Source: Stictocephala bisonia (taxonomy: Eukaryota > Arthropoda > Insecta > Hemiptera > Membracidae). Taken from it: DNA of 64,000 bases. The stretch covers positions 1-64,000 of the forward strand of contig JAQJVL010002208.1 of assembly GCA_035578905.1 (NCBI GenBank). The letters run 5' to 3'. The position numbers and the translations under genes are program-made. The stretch's first letter is position 1, and each line of letters begins with the position of its first letter. The notes beneath the pieces were generated by a model that searched no databases, was not told the origin of the DNA, and was given only the letters and a program-made list of their open reading frames with translations. This document shows, one piece after another, positions 11,691-24,256 of this stretch.

Positions 11691-12412
11691 CTAAGCATAA
11701 GGAATGGTAGGTGGATCAATACTACTGTATTTGTTTTGGTGGGCTGATAGGTCAGGTGTGCATGTATTATCAATCTTGTGGCTCAATAGCAAGAATCCAC
11801 AGCGTCAGACGCTCGCGTCAGCTGCTCTTATCAACAGCACTTCCGCTCTCATCACATGTCTCCTGCCTACTGCCGACATCGCCAGCAGTTCCGACTACCC
11901 TAAATCATCTCCACCTAGTGGATTATTAGATTTAGCATGGTTTCTTCTACAGTTTGATTGACCAACGTTGCCAAGATCTTTTTAATGATAATAATAAGCT
12001 AATAAAGACAAATATTATAGAGTTGTATGTTATTTAATGTTCAATGCCTATAGTATTATAAATAACGGGTTGGGAATAGAATGGTGGAACAGAACTAATG
12101 GGAACATACATACCTATTACTACCGTCGAATATTTACTTTTAAATTAATCGATATCTTAAAAAGCTTTCAGTAAAATGAAAAGAAATGTAAAATTAAACT
12201 TAGCTCTTTAATAAGAAAATATAGTTCTGTGCAGTAACAGTAGTCTTGTGAGATATAAAGAGCCGTCTGGCATAGATTTTTTTGTAAAATTAACTTAATT
12301 GTGAGTACTAGCTTTATAAATATCGTGTTGTTATATATTGGCTTAGAACCTAAATTATAAACGAATGGTAATTGTTAATGTATTATTAAAATCATATTTT
12401 AATTACACGGGA
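11691..12412. other. Intergenic DNA, nothing recognised
   Basis: A G+C-richer patch at about 11790-11930 (GCGTCAGACGCTCGCGTCAG and following) has open frames on the plus strand but no recognisable family. The rest is AT-rich. Confidence 0.4.
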
Positions 12413-12485
12413 AAAAAATAGATTCGAATATGGACTTTCTGTATCCAAAATTGCCAAGCCAACGCTACTCTATACCCAGCCTTAT
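12413..12485 (-). repeat. Possible tRNA-like SINE head
   Basis: On the minus strand GTAGCGTTGGCTTGGC resembles a polymerase III A box and CATATTCGAATCTATTTTTT resembles a degenerate B box followed by T's. They are spaced as in a tRNA. No complete cloverleaf was built, so this is a weak call. Confidence 0.3.
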
Positions 12486-13544
12486 AGTATACAAAAGATA
12501 AGAAAATCAAAGACCACTATAAATAAACAGTGGTCCTTAATATTAAAATACTATTGTATTAACGACGTAAAAGTCATAAAAGAACGATTAGTGAACAATA
12601 AAAGAAACCATATCTACGGAAAAGTATTCAACAGTTATTCCACTATATAAAAAACACGTACATAAAAGCGAATCACGCAAAATATGTTTATGCTACGTTA
12701 CATTGCATCAATAAAACTAGTCTTATTATCATAAGTAAAAACATTTGGGATTTTTTTCATTTACTAGAATTGCAAACCAACAAAGGCCATATTCGTATAC
12801 CTAAAAAAATCCTTATAAACATAAAATGTATAAATGTATTAATATCAATACCAAATACATTAAAATATAATTGTAGGCGTCTGTAAATAAAAATACTTGT
12901 CTGTAACAGCATTATCTTCGTTCCTACTCAAATAACAAAATCATATGTTACAGCAAGTTTATAAAGAACATTTTAGAACAAATTAGCAAGCATTTCCTCT
13001 TTCACTGACTACCCTTCTAACCGGAAACTATAAGACAAAACAACCCATATGTTTAATGATTCTACCTTATAAACATACGCCATCCACCAATCGTAATGTG
13101 TAAAAACATTATTAATTTTACGTCAAATTATAATTTCACAAGGTTAAAGAACAATAATAAACAGGCAAGGAAAACTGAATAAAATATTAACGGAATAAGG
13201 GGACGTTAACATAACTTTCCCCCCAATATGATTATGGTGGACGCTGTTTTCCAACTAATATAAGATATATAACTAACAGTCAGATAACATTATCAACAAG
13301 TAATTAATATGTCTTCTTCAAAAGTAATGCCAATGATTTATAATTATTTTATGTAACAAGGGCACGTTCCTTCTTCAATTATAATACGATTATGACATAA
13401 ATTATATATAAATCTTATAAATAATTCTATAACGAGCCCTATCAACAAAATCAATATTAGAATAGATATATTAAATACAATACGTAAGTTTTTTAGTGTG
13501 AACGACGTAAAAGTCATAAAGGAACGATTAGTGAACTATAAGGT
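12486..13544. other. AT-rich DNA bounded by a 40-bp direct repeat
   Basis: No coding seen. AACGACGTAAAAGTCATAAA plus 20 further bases occurs at 12561-12600 and again, with three changes, at 13501-13540. The second copy touches the inverted-repeat element at 13545. A hairpin GACCACT..AGTGGTC lies at about 12512-12535, just before the first copy. Confidence 0.6.
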
Positions 13545-14220
13545 CGTCGCACACTGGATCCACTCAGTTCAGTCTGTCCAGTTCAGTCGCTTCCACCAAA
13601 AATCGAAAACCACTTATTCAAAGGTAGACTTGCACACATGATTCGTTACGTCCGTTCAGTTCAGTCCGCTCCATCGTGACAGCCACTTATCGCTTCGCGA
13701 GCAATTTTTGACGGAAGCGACGGAAAGCCCGCGCATTTGCAGAGTACAAATGGTCTAGGCCTAGACAGAAGTATTTTGAGTGAAACTGGGTGGTCCGACA
13801 TATAAAAGCAGTGCTGTGTTATTGAAAGATGAGTTTTGATGATCGACTTACTTCAGCAGTACAGTTGTATCCATTGTTATGTAATAGTTCCATAACATTT
13901 TCGTAACTTATACGAAAAAATCTTTGATTATCATTTTTCAGACTTGGAAAATGCATATTATACTCTCCCTCAAAATCATGTGCGGCAAACTATGCACCGA
14001 AACTCTTAATTGTTTTACTCGATACTTGATCATCCTCTTCCGCAGCTAGTTTCCTCGTCACTACTACTGGAACTCATGACAAATCACACAAATGGAAGCC
14101 GACACAAAGAGTTTACACGCGAACAATAATAACATAATAACATTGTCTTTCGTCTACTGACCGGTTGGCGCATGAAATCTACGACAGACCTGAGCAGACT
14201 GAACTGATGCAGTGTGTGAG
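13545..14220. mobile_element. Short DNA transposon with inverted ends (MITE-like)
   Basis: The left end CGTCGCACACTGGATC is matched in reverse by the right end (reverse complement TCTCACACACTGCATC). Further inside, AGTTCAGTCTG occurs on the left and its reverse complement on the right. The motif CAGTTCAGTC is iterated near the left end. The 676-bp body has no transposase frame. I could not settle a target duplication. It stands immediately next to the decayed integrase, which suggests insertion into that element. Confidence 0.6.
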
Positions 14221-15530
14221 AAAACTGCTTTTTCTGCTAACCCGTTACTCTTAGAATGGTAAGGACTAGTATTCTCTATTTCAAAGTTCCACAATTTAGC
14301 AAATTGTTTTAATTCATAACTGCTAAAAGGAACATTATCAGCTATTACCAACTTTGGTATACCGAACCAACTGAACAACTCCTTCAGTTTGCCAATGAAC
14401 TGTAGAACTTGTTTTGTTATACATTTATAAAAACTCCAGCCATCTTGAATAGTAATCCATAACAAACAAGTAGTTGTTTTCTTGGTGCTCAGCAATATGC
14501 ACTAAAATGATTAAAATCAAATGGTCAAATGTAATCTTTAAGAAAGAAAGGTCAGGAATTTTGTGTGACTTTAGGGGTTCTTTAACTTTTGCGATTTGAT
14601 ATTTTTGACAGATATTATAACTTAATATTGGTTTTTTTTTTATATCCGATGTCATAGCTGGCCAGTAGACAAACTTGGTACTATTGATATTGTTTTGCTG
14701 ATACTTAAATGTGTTTCATGTAAGTTAGATAGAATAAACTTTCTTAATGATCTAGGAATCTTCTCGTATCTTCATAAGAAAGTGCATAATTTTCAAATTA
14801 TATGCCACCTCTGTATTTGAAAGTATTTAATCGCTCAATCTTCAGCCTTTGAAGGCTATTCATAGTTACATGATATTATTTTACCCAGGGTTAAGTCATT
14901 TTAAGTTTCAGTTTTTAATTCATCAAATCTTTCTTGGCTCAAATATAGCCTACTACAGATTCCTCTATACAATGTACAAATCACCAAAGTACATAGATAA
15001 ACCTTTGATATCACCAAAATACTTTATTATTAGTTTTTTGAAAAGTTCTGGTAGGCATGAAAGGCCAAATAGTGCTTTTAAAAATCAAGATGTTCCAAAT
15101 ATTTTACTAAACGAATATACTCGTAATTTACTTGATTCTTCATCCAAACGAATAAAATCCATCTTTAATGTCTAAAACCGAGAAGTACTTTTTATAAGCT
15201 AGGTTTAGTAACAGTTCTTCAATAGTTGGCATTGTATATCTTCCTCTAATAATATATTTATTTAAGTGAGTTGTGTCAATACAAAGACGCAAAGAACCAT
15301 TGGGTTTCTCTACAATTACAAGATTACTAACCCACTCTTCAGGTTCATTAACTGGTTCTGTAATATATCTTGATTCCAAAGACTTTAAATGTTTGTTCTT
15401 AATCTATTACTGACTTTAAATGTTATTCTTCTTACTGAGCTTGCTTGTGGAACAGGTTTGCTGTCTATTTTGATCTTAAAAATGTCTGGAAAACAGCCTA
15501 AACCCTCAAATACTGGTTTGATATTATAAA
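14221..15530 (-). pseudogene. Decayed Ty3/gypsy pol fragment (RT and integrase)
   Basis: Read on the minus strand, 15510-14860 resembles a gypsy reverse transcriptase: an N-terminal GLGCFPDIFKI, then RLCIDTTHLNKY and FSVLDIKDGFY, then YFGDL where the family has a YFDDL-type catalytic box. Then 14810-14221 resembles integrase: an HHCC region with HETHLSISKT, VYWPAMTSDIKK, MDYYSRWLE, IADNVPFSSYE, and SPYHSKSNGLAEKAV. RNase H and the connection between the parts are missing, so an internal deletion has occurred. Several stops and frameshifts are present. It is cut off by the MITE-like element at 14220. I see no LTRs. Confidence 0.85.
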
Positions 15531-15589
15531 ATATTCTGTTTATATACATTCTAAAACACTGTACATCAAATTTACCTCGTTACTACTTA

Positions 15590-15850
15590 AAAACCCGTTC
15601 ATATAGTGCGTTTATATTTTAATACGTGGTTGATATAAATGTTTCCTATAAGTGTTATTAATTTTAGAATTTTATGTTTACAAAAAACGTTCCTATTAAT
15701 TACAATAAACATTGTTTTCTTAGCTTCTAGAGGTTGTAAAATTAATTATTTGGCCTTGTTGTAATAATTGTTACATGTATAGTTACGATGCATCAATTCC
15801 ATATGTGTAAGTAACCGCAGTGATTTTATACTGTTTTAAATCAATTTAAA
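15590..15850 (+). repeat. Copy of the 41.6-43.1 kb inverted-repeat family
   Basis: Shares scattered blocks with the arms at 41770-42060 and (reversed) 42620-42890: TTTATATTTTA..ACGTGGTTGA, TTTCCTATAAGT, GTTCCTATTAAT, TTGTAAAATTAATTA and ATATGTGTAAGTAA. They keep the same order and spacing. Identity is roughly two thirds by eye. Confidence 0.5.
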
Positions 15851-15998
15851 GTTATTTTATAGGAGGTTTCATAGGCCTCTTAGTTTCTTAGAAAAGAACC
15901 TTCAAACTCAGGTTCACATAATTTCTGCGCCAACAGAAACGTCGACAGTCAGACCAGCCGGCGCGGCGGAGGTGGCACCCGTCAGGACATGTCAGCCG

Positions 15999-17274
15999 TA
16001 TAACGTTGATTCTTTTGACGCCTCACGTTCTAGCGCCATTCTGTAACGTTGTACCTTTTGTTACATTATTTATTTTATTTATTTTAATTTAATCCACTGA
16101 TTAAATTAAAATAATGATATTCAATAAATCAGAATTCTTTAATTTATTTCTTTTTTGTCCCAATTTATTGGGTGACAATTTATAACCTTTTACCTTTAAA
16201 GAGGTTGTTGCTTTTATTAAAATTGTTTATTTAATTTAATGAAAGTCATTAAATTATTGCATGATTGCTCTTGAATTGATCTCAGGGTCGATATACGGGT
16301 AATTCGGTGAGAAAACGTAGTATAATAAAACAAAATTTTACTTTACACAATTTAATTTATTCTACATTATTTAAAATCATTACGTTACTCAATTGGTATT
16401 TGCAATACAATAAAATAGGATTGAAAATTATATTATTTAAAACTAGATATTTTCTTTTAAGTCAAATGAGTCATTTAAGTTTGATTTACAAAATCATTGT
16501 TAACTTTTTTCTAATCAATAATTTATTCTAACAACTTATCTGAGTAATCACTATGGATGATGATGGAGTCCATCTCGTGTCCTATCGTATACTCAACGAA
16601 ACGGAAATTCAAAATGATATCATCTTTAATTTATAGCCACAACTTTTAGTTAGTACATTTAAAACGCACAAGTGTTTTTACCACATTTTCCCGGAAACAT
16701 AGCCCGATGCCGGTGATGTCTGTGGAAGACGATCCTCGTCGATCTCCAACTATTTGCAAACTGGGGCGAGGAACGTTCTTCAACCGTTGAAGTCGGATTC
16801 CCGCCTTTTTCTTTTTGGTACGCGACTATGACCCTTCTGGGTATGTCACGATGTAGCGGTTTTGACAGCTGCTGCGGCCTACGGGCAAATTTGGAACTAT
16901 ATGTTCCGTTCTGATTGGTTCGTTTCGTAACTCGTCATCCGTGTAATTCTACTGCGCATCACACTTGTGACCTGGAGGGGATTTAATGGAAAATAACTAA
17001 CCGACGTGATGTAGCTTGTCCCTCAAATATGCTTACATGTTTACGATTGTAATTCTCGGAACCGGCCCACCCATCCTGCTTTGAACAAAGGGTTTGTTTA
17101 CAGTGATTTATTGCTGGAGCCTCTCGTCTGTCCCACAGTTATTTTCCACACGACAATTCTCTAATATGATTTAAAACTCCTCCATCTAATTTGATTAAAT
17201 ATATTTCTTTTCTTTTATATAGTAATTTATTATTTATTAATTAATTTGCCTATCAATTTGGTGGACCCGTTACA
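15999..17274 (-). repeat. 3' LTR of the 9.5-kb element
   Basis: Colinear with 24257-25532 without any gap. The minus-strand start is TGTAACGGGTCCACC and the end is AACGTTATA, so the terminal inverted match is TGTAAC/GTTATA. Contains a 74-codon open frame in both LTRs that I regard as chance. Confidence 0.93.
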
Positions 17275-20200
17275 GTACCCCCCGATTTTTTGCGATGTGT
17301 GAGTAACGCGAGTCAAAAAATCTTGATCTTAAACACGATTCGCCAAATTGTCGTTTGTTTCTCAGATAAGTTTCATTTTACAATATTTATTATATTTAGT
17401 AAATTAAGTCTATTAACTATTCTATAATTCAATATCAGATTACATATTCTATGACACTACATCATTATCTCCTTATCAACATTTAAGAATCCATGTTTAT
17501 CAAAATGAGTCCATTAAATCATTAATACAAATCAATCAATTACAATTCAGTAAATCATAAAATTATCAATTACAGATTAGTTACCTGTGATTTAGAAATT
17601 CAAAAAATTCATTACATCCTACACAGTTATCAATAAAAATCAATAATTCAAAAGTTACATTTATCAAACAATAATCCAGTAAATCAAAATTGTTAACTAA
17701 CAATTCTATAATTTATAAATCAAAAGTTTAACAACTCATTTCATCGTACATAATTGTTCATAAAAAGTTAATACATTTTTAATTATTACAAGTTGTCAGT
17801 CAAAAATCCATCAGTCTTGGATTAAAAATTATCAAACAAAATTATACATTACATACTGAAATTCATACAACAACAATTAATACATCCTTAAGTTATGTAC
17901 AAGTATTTATCAAAATTAATTAATCATTAAATTATGATTTCCTTTTAGTTAGTAAATGATTAGTTTCCACTGGCAAATTATTTCATTTACCAGTACAAAT
18001 TCAAAAATTATAAATCTAAGATCAATACATCATCAGAAATTATACAAGTTCTTATTTGAAATCAATGACTCATTCCACAATATGAAATCACTCATCAAAA
18101 TACACAAGTCATATATCAAAATCAACAAAATATAAGTCATCAATTACTAGGTTACACTTCAAAATTAATTAATTATCAACTTACTTCCAGTTATTATATT
18201 TCACATCATCATTAAAATCACATGGCTATTCATTACAGTAACATGTTATATAGTTCATTAATTTATAAATGAATCATCATTTATTTATTTTAAGTATTTC
18301 ATTAACATCCTATATTAATTTGTCAATCATTTTTAAGTACCCTGTCATATATTTCAAATATATTCTCAACTCTTTTAACCATTTTTAAATTCTTAACTTC
18401 GACATCAATCCTTTAATCCGTCTTTAAATGCAAATATCTATTATCAAACCATTAAACCATCTTTCAGACACTTAATCCCGTTATCAACCCTTTAAACTAT
18501 CTTTGAACTCTAAAATCATGTTTCATCCCATTAACCATCTTTAATTACTGATATCCTATTTCACCCCTTTGTCCGTCTTTAAATACAAGTATCCGTTATC
18601 ACTCCTTAAACCCTTCTTTTAATTCTGTAACCTGTTATCAATCCATTTCCCATTTTTAAGTTCCTTTATCTTTTTTCATTCCATTAACCCTTCTTTCATT
18701 GCTAAAATCCTGTTTCATTCCATTAACCATCTTTAATTACTGATATCCTATTTCACCCCTTTGTCCGTCTTTAAATACAAGTATCCGTTATCACTCCTTA
18801 AACCCTTCTTTTAATACAGTAACCTAATTTCAATCCATTGCCCTTTTTTAATTTCTGTATCCTATCTCGTCCCATTAAACCTTCTTTAAATACAAGTATC
18901 CGTTATCAATCCTAAATCCATCTTTAAGTTCCTATATCTTTTTTCAATCTTTTATCTTTCTTTAATTTCTTGAATAAATTCTTAATCACTACACAGTCCA
19001 CAACATTCTCAAATAAATCATTACCTCTAAAACAAATCTTTACATTATCAAGTCAGCCATTAATCACAAACAATTTTCCAAACATTTTCAATCATCAACA
19101 TGTCATTAATCCCTAGTTAAATCTTAGCATTTATCATTAATCAATAAACTAAAGATCCCTTAAAACTTTTTTACATATTATTTATCATTTAACAAATGAT
19201 TAATTCTTAAAGTTGTACATCATTAATTACCAACTTGTTTACATAATAAGTCATCAGATTATACTTATTATTTATTTGGAATGAAATTCATCAGTCCTTA
19301 ATCAAAGTTATCAAACAAAACGATACCTTTATCAGAAATACATAGTACACATATCATCAAATTATATACAAGTATTGATTAACAACAATAAGTTATCAAT
19401 TCCTATTTTAATACAAGAGCAATTTGTATTATCATTATTAATAAACAACAGATACATTACATATTTCTTTGTCATTGATGCAAGTTATTATTATTATTTA
19501 TTTCTTTATACTTTATTATAAAATTATTGTAATTTTTTCTATTAATTAAAGTATTATTTGAATTAATATTTATTCCTACACATTTGTTGATGCATATTAG
19601 AAAATTATTTTTGAATACAATTGTCATTCTTTCATTATCAAAGATTCATTATTTATGAATTATTTATACTTTTGTTTTGTTATTTACTTGTTATATATTA
19701 TCTATTCATTACTATTATCTTTTCATACACATTTATATCATATTTTGTTTTTATTTATTAGTTTGAAACATATTGCCAAATTGTTGCTACGCCAGTGGGT
19801 CTGATGTCACTGCACGTACTTTGGGATAGTTCATTTACAACACCATAGTGTTCAAGTATGGGTCAGGGTTCTGGAACATTGTAAGTGTTCTAGTAGAATA
19901 TTGGTTTTCTTCAGAAGTTATTGCTTATTATGACAAAAGCTTAAAAACATTCACTCACTTTTATAAAACTGGAAACGGTCCATATGAAAAGTTTTACACT
20001 GGTTCGCACTCGTATTCATTCCAAGTTTCAAATGTTTGAATATTACAATTAAATTCAGTGAATATCTGATTCACAAGTCTATGGGTCTCGAGAGACTATA
20101 AACAGCAGAACAAAGATTGTCTTATGTCACCAACTGGTTGATATACAAGTTGTTGTACTCGAACATGTGCAGTAGTCCTGGAGTGTGGGAGTTTTGTAGA

Positions 20201-22567
20201 GCCGTGTCACTGGGATGAGTCACTACCACCTGGTGTGTTCCTGGACTGATAACTCCACCGTGTCACGGGTCTCTGCATGGTACGCCGTTGTCCTCCGACT
20301 CCCCTCTGCTACACCACTGGTACTCATGTCCATTCGTGTCCATGTTTCACAAAATGTTCTAATTGTCACTGGTTCTAGTTCACAATCATTTTACCTGATT
20401 GTCATTTCACTTTGGTTACCTTTTGTATTAAATAATACATATAACTCAAGTCACTCACAGGCTGTTAATTATAGAAATAGCCTGTTTTTAATTGCATCAG
20501 CAATTAATTGAAGTAAAAAATTATTTACAAACATTTAAACATACTCATGTTCAATCATTTTTCATATTATCTATTGTTGTTTGTGTATACACACATATTA
20601 CTTGTATACAAAACTTTAATTATTCATACATTTACTAATGTTGCTTTGACATATTTCAAGTTGGTATATGCAATGTTAGTTATCATTATTAAGTTTGAAA
20701 ATTTTCCAATAACTCATTATTGGTTGTTCATTATTGATATAAAATTAATTACTCATATTTACTATTATTTTTGACTCATGTTAAACTTTTTTAAATTCCA
20801 TCATTTATTATTTGCGTTAATGACAAAATAAAATTTGTTTGCAATATATTATAATCAAACATTGTCATTACATTATAATCATATTAAATTGTGATTTCTA
20901 TCACTCATTGTCTACACCAATGTTAGTACAACAGTTTACCAACAAATTTATAATAACACATCTACAATGTTTCAATCTATTTTTACAATATTATATTTCA
21001 AAATTATTAATCTATTGGTGTCTATAACATGACTTAGGTAAATGGGTTTGCCATGCTACAGATCACTGTAAGCTTTTAGTTTTTAGACGCTATTGTCAAG
21101 GTTAACCAACACCTGAAACTGATATACTGTGCCATTGTGTGATTAATAGAGTACTTGGCGTTAAAGAATTTAGAATTTGGAAAGTGACTAGTTGTAATTA
21201 AAATTGAATCGTGCTGCTATTAATCACTGGCTGTTCTCCCTTCATGAAATTCTTTAAATGATTGAAAATCATTTAAGTTTATCAAAATACATACAGTACA
21301 TATTATTGAGTCATAATCAGAATTATCACACACAATTTATGACAATCATGTGTCATATTGATCTCTTCTACATTATTTCATTTTAAATCAATTATTACAT
21401 TCATTATCAGAATTATATTCATCTGATTTCTTTCAATATAAGAACATACAAGTTATTATAATAAAATATTTTTCAAAATCTCCCTCAATCATATTAGTTA
21501 AACACATCCTTGAATCATTATTGTTATATTCATTAAGTCATATCAATGTGAGTACAAACAAATTACAATAACACAGTATTGTAAAGAAATTCTCCTTTCA
21601 TTATTTCAACAGAGTATACACAATGTGTGTATTTGGATTATATTCAATGTCAACATACAAGAGTTATAAAAACAGAGTATTACATTATACTTTATTTACT
21701 TCATCATGATTTAACATTTCTTTGAGTCATATCATATTATTATTTAAATCATTTTTTAGCATGAACATTGACAAGTTATTAGAACATTGTTTAGTATTAA
21801 CCAGTTATCCTACAAAGTTTTACAAGATAGGCCTATCTCACCTATTTCATTTTATGTGAACCTAGTCATTGCATTATTATTTGGTTCATATTTTATTTAT
21901 GTATACATGGGTTATGTCAACAATATATTTTAGTAAATTTCCATACTTCTTTCTAGTTTTACTCATTTATCAGGTTATTATTTCAAATATTCAATATAAA
22001 CATTCATGGGTTATAAAACGAGCTACTATAAAACATCTCCTCAAACTATCTTATTCTCACCTAAAAATCATTTTATTATTAGTGTTATATTCATTTAACA
22101 CATATTATCATCAAAGTTTCATTTAAATCATTTAATATTTTTCATATTCAATAACAACTCTCTGGTTATTATTATTTTCACAAATTTTTAATTAGGCCTA
22201 CCATATATTTATTATTATGGCATCTCTGAATATTCTTTCTTTTAATAGTTACTTTTACTATTAATCATATTTATTTATCATCTTAGTTTAACATTAAAGT
22301 CACATTATTTCAATGTTATATTTAAATCTCTTATTCAATCATAAATTCACCTTCCTGTCAATATTATAATTCTTCAACTAGGCCTATTATTTGTTTATTA
22401 TTAAATGACCTATTTAAACATTCTTCTATTTAAATATCATCTCTACATTTTCTTTATTTATTTTCATACAACCCCCCTATCATTAAAGTTATATTGTTTC
22501 AATTACTATTTATTTATTGCTTCAACATTTTTTAGACATATTTTATTGAACAGCTAAGTTTTATAGT
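17275..22567 (-). other. Noncoding interior of the 9.5-kb element
   Basis: Five kilobases of very AT-rich sequence with no frame I can relate to pol, on either strand. It includes a 38-bp minisatellite and a G+C-richer island at about 20080-20400. The island has no recognisable product. Its place, between the only ORF and the 3' LTR, is where pol would be in a complete element. Confidence 0.7.
18340..18970. repeat. ~38-bp minisatellite inside the LTR element
   Basis: About 16 degenerate units of the form CCATTAAACCATCTTTAATT followed by ACTGATATCCTATTTCA. Successive CATCTTTAA-type cores are 37-40 bases apart. A block of five units is duplicated about 190 bases away (18538-18640 and 18730-18832, nearly identical). 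Confidence 0.8.
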
Positions 22568-24031
22568 TTAGTTTGCAATGTCTATGAGATTATCCGAGAA
22601 CACTGGTTTAACTTTTTTCTTTTTATACTTAAAGTTTGAGAAGCATGAGATATTATAGTATCTCATCACATAGTTTACAAAGTCTTCCATGTTTACATCA
22701 AAGTTTTCACCCCCCATCATATTATTTTCAACTTCTCTCTGTTTGTTTAGGCCCCAATATTTATTTATAATCTCCATCTCAAACTTGAAGAACTCATTTA
22801 GCTCCTCAATCCTACTTCTGATCATTTTTAGTTTTTTATTTTCTTGACATTTGAAGTCATCTACTAAACTTTCAAAATTGAAGTTACCAAGTGCTAGGGT
22901 TTTGTTTATTTGTTCCACTTTATTATCTAACACTGAGTTTAGATACCCTATCTGGTTTTCTATTTCATTATTTATTTTAGGCCTACTGATTTGGTTACTT
23001 AGTTCATAGCCTATCTCATTTAGTGTTGCATTTGCTTTTGAGTGTTCATTTAGTTCATACTCAACAAAGTCTACATTTACTCTTTTAGTTTCATTGACAA
23101 AGTTGTCTTTACTACTCCCTATCCTATCATCAACTTCTTTTATGTGTTTATTTATTTTCACATTAGATTCATTATCCAGACCTACTACATCATTATTTAC
23201 TTCTTTTATATCAGCACTTTTTTCATCTAACCTTACATTTATTTCATCAAGTTTAGAGTTTATTTTATTGGTTATGTTTATCAGCAAATCTAAACTCACA
23301 TTAGTTTCCTCATTATTTAAGTTCATTTTATTATTATTCATTGCTTTCATCTTGCTACCTGATCCTCCTAACTTAACCTCAATCTGCTCCAGTTTGGTAT
23401 TTATGTCATTATTTACTCCTAGCAGCAACTCTATTTTATTGGACAATAGGCTGTCCTTATCATTATTTACTTTGATAGGTTCTTGCCTATCTTTGTTCTC
23501 TACTTCATTCACAACATTAACCTCCTTTATCTCACTAATTTTATTAACATCTACTGTTACTTCTTCTGTCTGTTGATCTAGCTTGCTTTCAAACTGATTT
23601 ACATCTCTCCTAAACTCATCTTTTATTTCATTAATTTTAGTTTCTAGGTTAATATTTATTTCATTAATTTTAACCTCATTTTGGTCCAGTCTGTTGCTAA
23701 TTTCATCAAATTTAGTTTCTAGTTTAGCCTCTACTGCATCTAGTCTCTTATTATTTTCCTCTAATTTAGCATTAGTTTCCTTATTTATTTTTACTAAATT
23801 ATCATATTTAGTGTTCATTTTGTTCAGTTGAGTTTCTAGATTATCATGTCTGGTGTTTATTTTTATTAACATGTCCATAATGCTAGACAAAGTATCTTCC
23901 CTGTCTATTCCTAGATCATGGTTTTCAGTTTTTTTATTTTTATTCAAATTTGATTCCCTAATTACGCTCAGGGAGGTATCAGAGTCCTCGGAGTCAAACT
24001 CCGAGTTTTGGATTCCATCAACATTAGCCAT
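22568..24031 (-). CDS. Coiled-coil protein of the 9.5-kb LTR element, Gag-like position
   Basis: A 487-residue hydrophilic, Asn/Lys/Glu/Ile-rich protein. The frame is open nine codons further upstream but lacks an ATG there. The first ATG, at 24031, has A at -3 and G at +4 and lies about 205 bases past the primer site. The N-terminal 30 residues are acidic (SEFDSEDSDTS). From about residue 60 to 160 the pattern is an almost continuous heptad coil (e.g. NKRLDAVEAKLETKFDEI). Shorter coils with the recurring motif INTKLEQIEVKL / INSKLDEINVRLDE follow. The C-terminus is basic (KYKKKKVKP). No zinc knuckle, protease or RT motif is present. Some Ty3/gypsy Gag proteins begin with a long coil, so this may be a Gag N-terminal domain retained alone. 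That is inference. It might drive self-assembly. Confidence 0.7.
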   Translation of the reverse strand: MANVDGIQNSEFDSEDSDTSLSVIRESNLNKNKKTENHDLGIDREDTLSSIMDMLIKINTRHDNLETQLNKMNTKYDNLVKINKETNAKLEENNKRLDAVEAKLETKFDEISNRLDQNEVKINEININLETKINEIKDEFRRDVNQFESKLDQQTEEVTVDVNKISEIKEVNVVNEVENKDRQEPIKVNNDKDSLLSNKIELLLGVNNDINTKLEQIEVKLGGSGSKMKAMNNNKMNLNNEETNVSLDLLINITNKINSKLDEINVRLDEKSADIKEVNNDVVGLDNESNVKINKHIKEVDDRIGSSKDNFVNETKRVNVDFVEYELNEHSKANATLNEIGYELSNQISRPKINNEIENQIGYLNSVLDNKVEQINKTLALGNFNFESLVDDFKCQENKKLKMIRSRIEELNEFFKFEMEIINKYWGLNKQREVENNMMGGENFDVNMEDFVNYVMRYYNISCFSNFKYKKKKVKPVFSDNLIDIAN

Positions 24032-24235
24032 TATTTTGCAAATTTTAATCAAGTACAAAGTATAAAGTTATTATATTTCTTTTTCTTAAATTTTGAGTTT
24101 AAATCAGATAGGCCTATATTAAAATATTTTTAATTCATTATTCTTATCATATCGCCTAGCCTATAACACTTTTCACTTATTCAACTTTAAATATTTTTTA
24201 AATAGGTTAAAATTTATTACTTATTATACTACGTC

Positions 24236-24253
24236 GCCCCACGTTGGGCGCCA
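24236..24253 (-). other. Primer binding site, tRNA-Lys type
   Basis: Minus-strand TGGCGCCCAACGTGGGGC is complementary over 18 bases to the 3' end of animal tRNA-Lys(CUU), including CCA. It begins three bases (GAA) after the LTR end. This fixes the orientation of the element as minus. Confidence 0.9.
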
Positions 24254-24256
24254 TTC

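Noticed and set aside
16307..16531. 74-codon frame present identically at 24565-24789
   Set aside because: The duplication only reflects the two LTRs; the peptide is of AT-rich composition without recognisable motifs.
23094..23576. 160-codon plus-strand frame
   Set aside because: It is the antisense of the coiled-coil ORF, whose heptad pattern is far more protein-like.
24032..24058. Start of the coiled-coil ORF nine codons further upstream
   Set aside because: The first codon there is TTG. The first ATG at 24031 has a better context.
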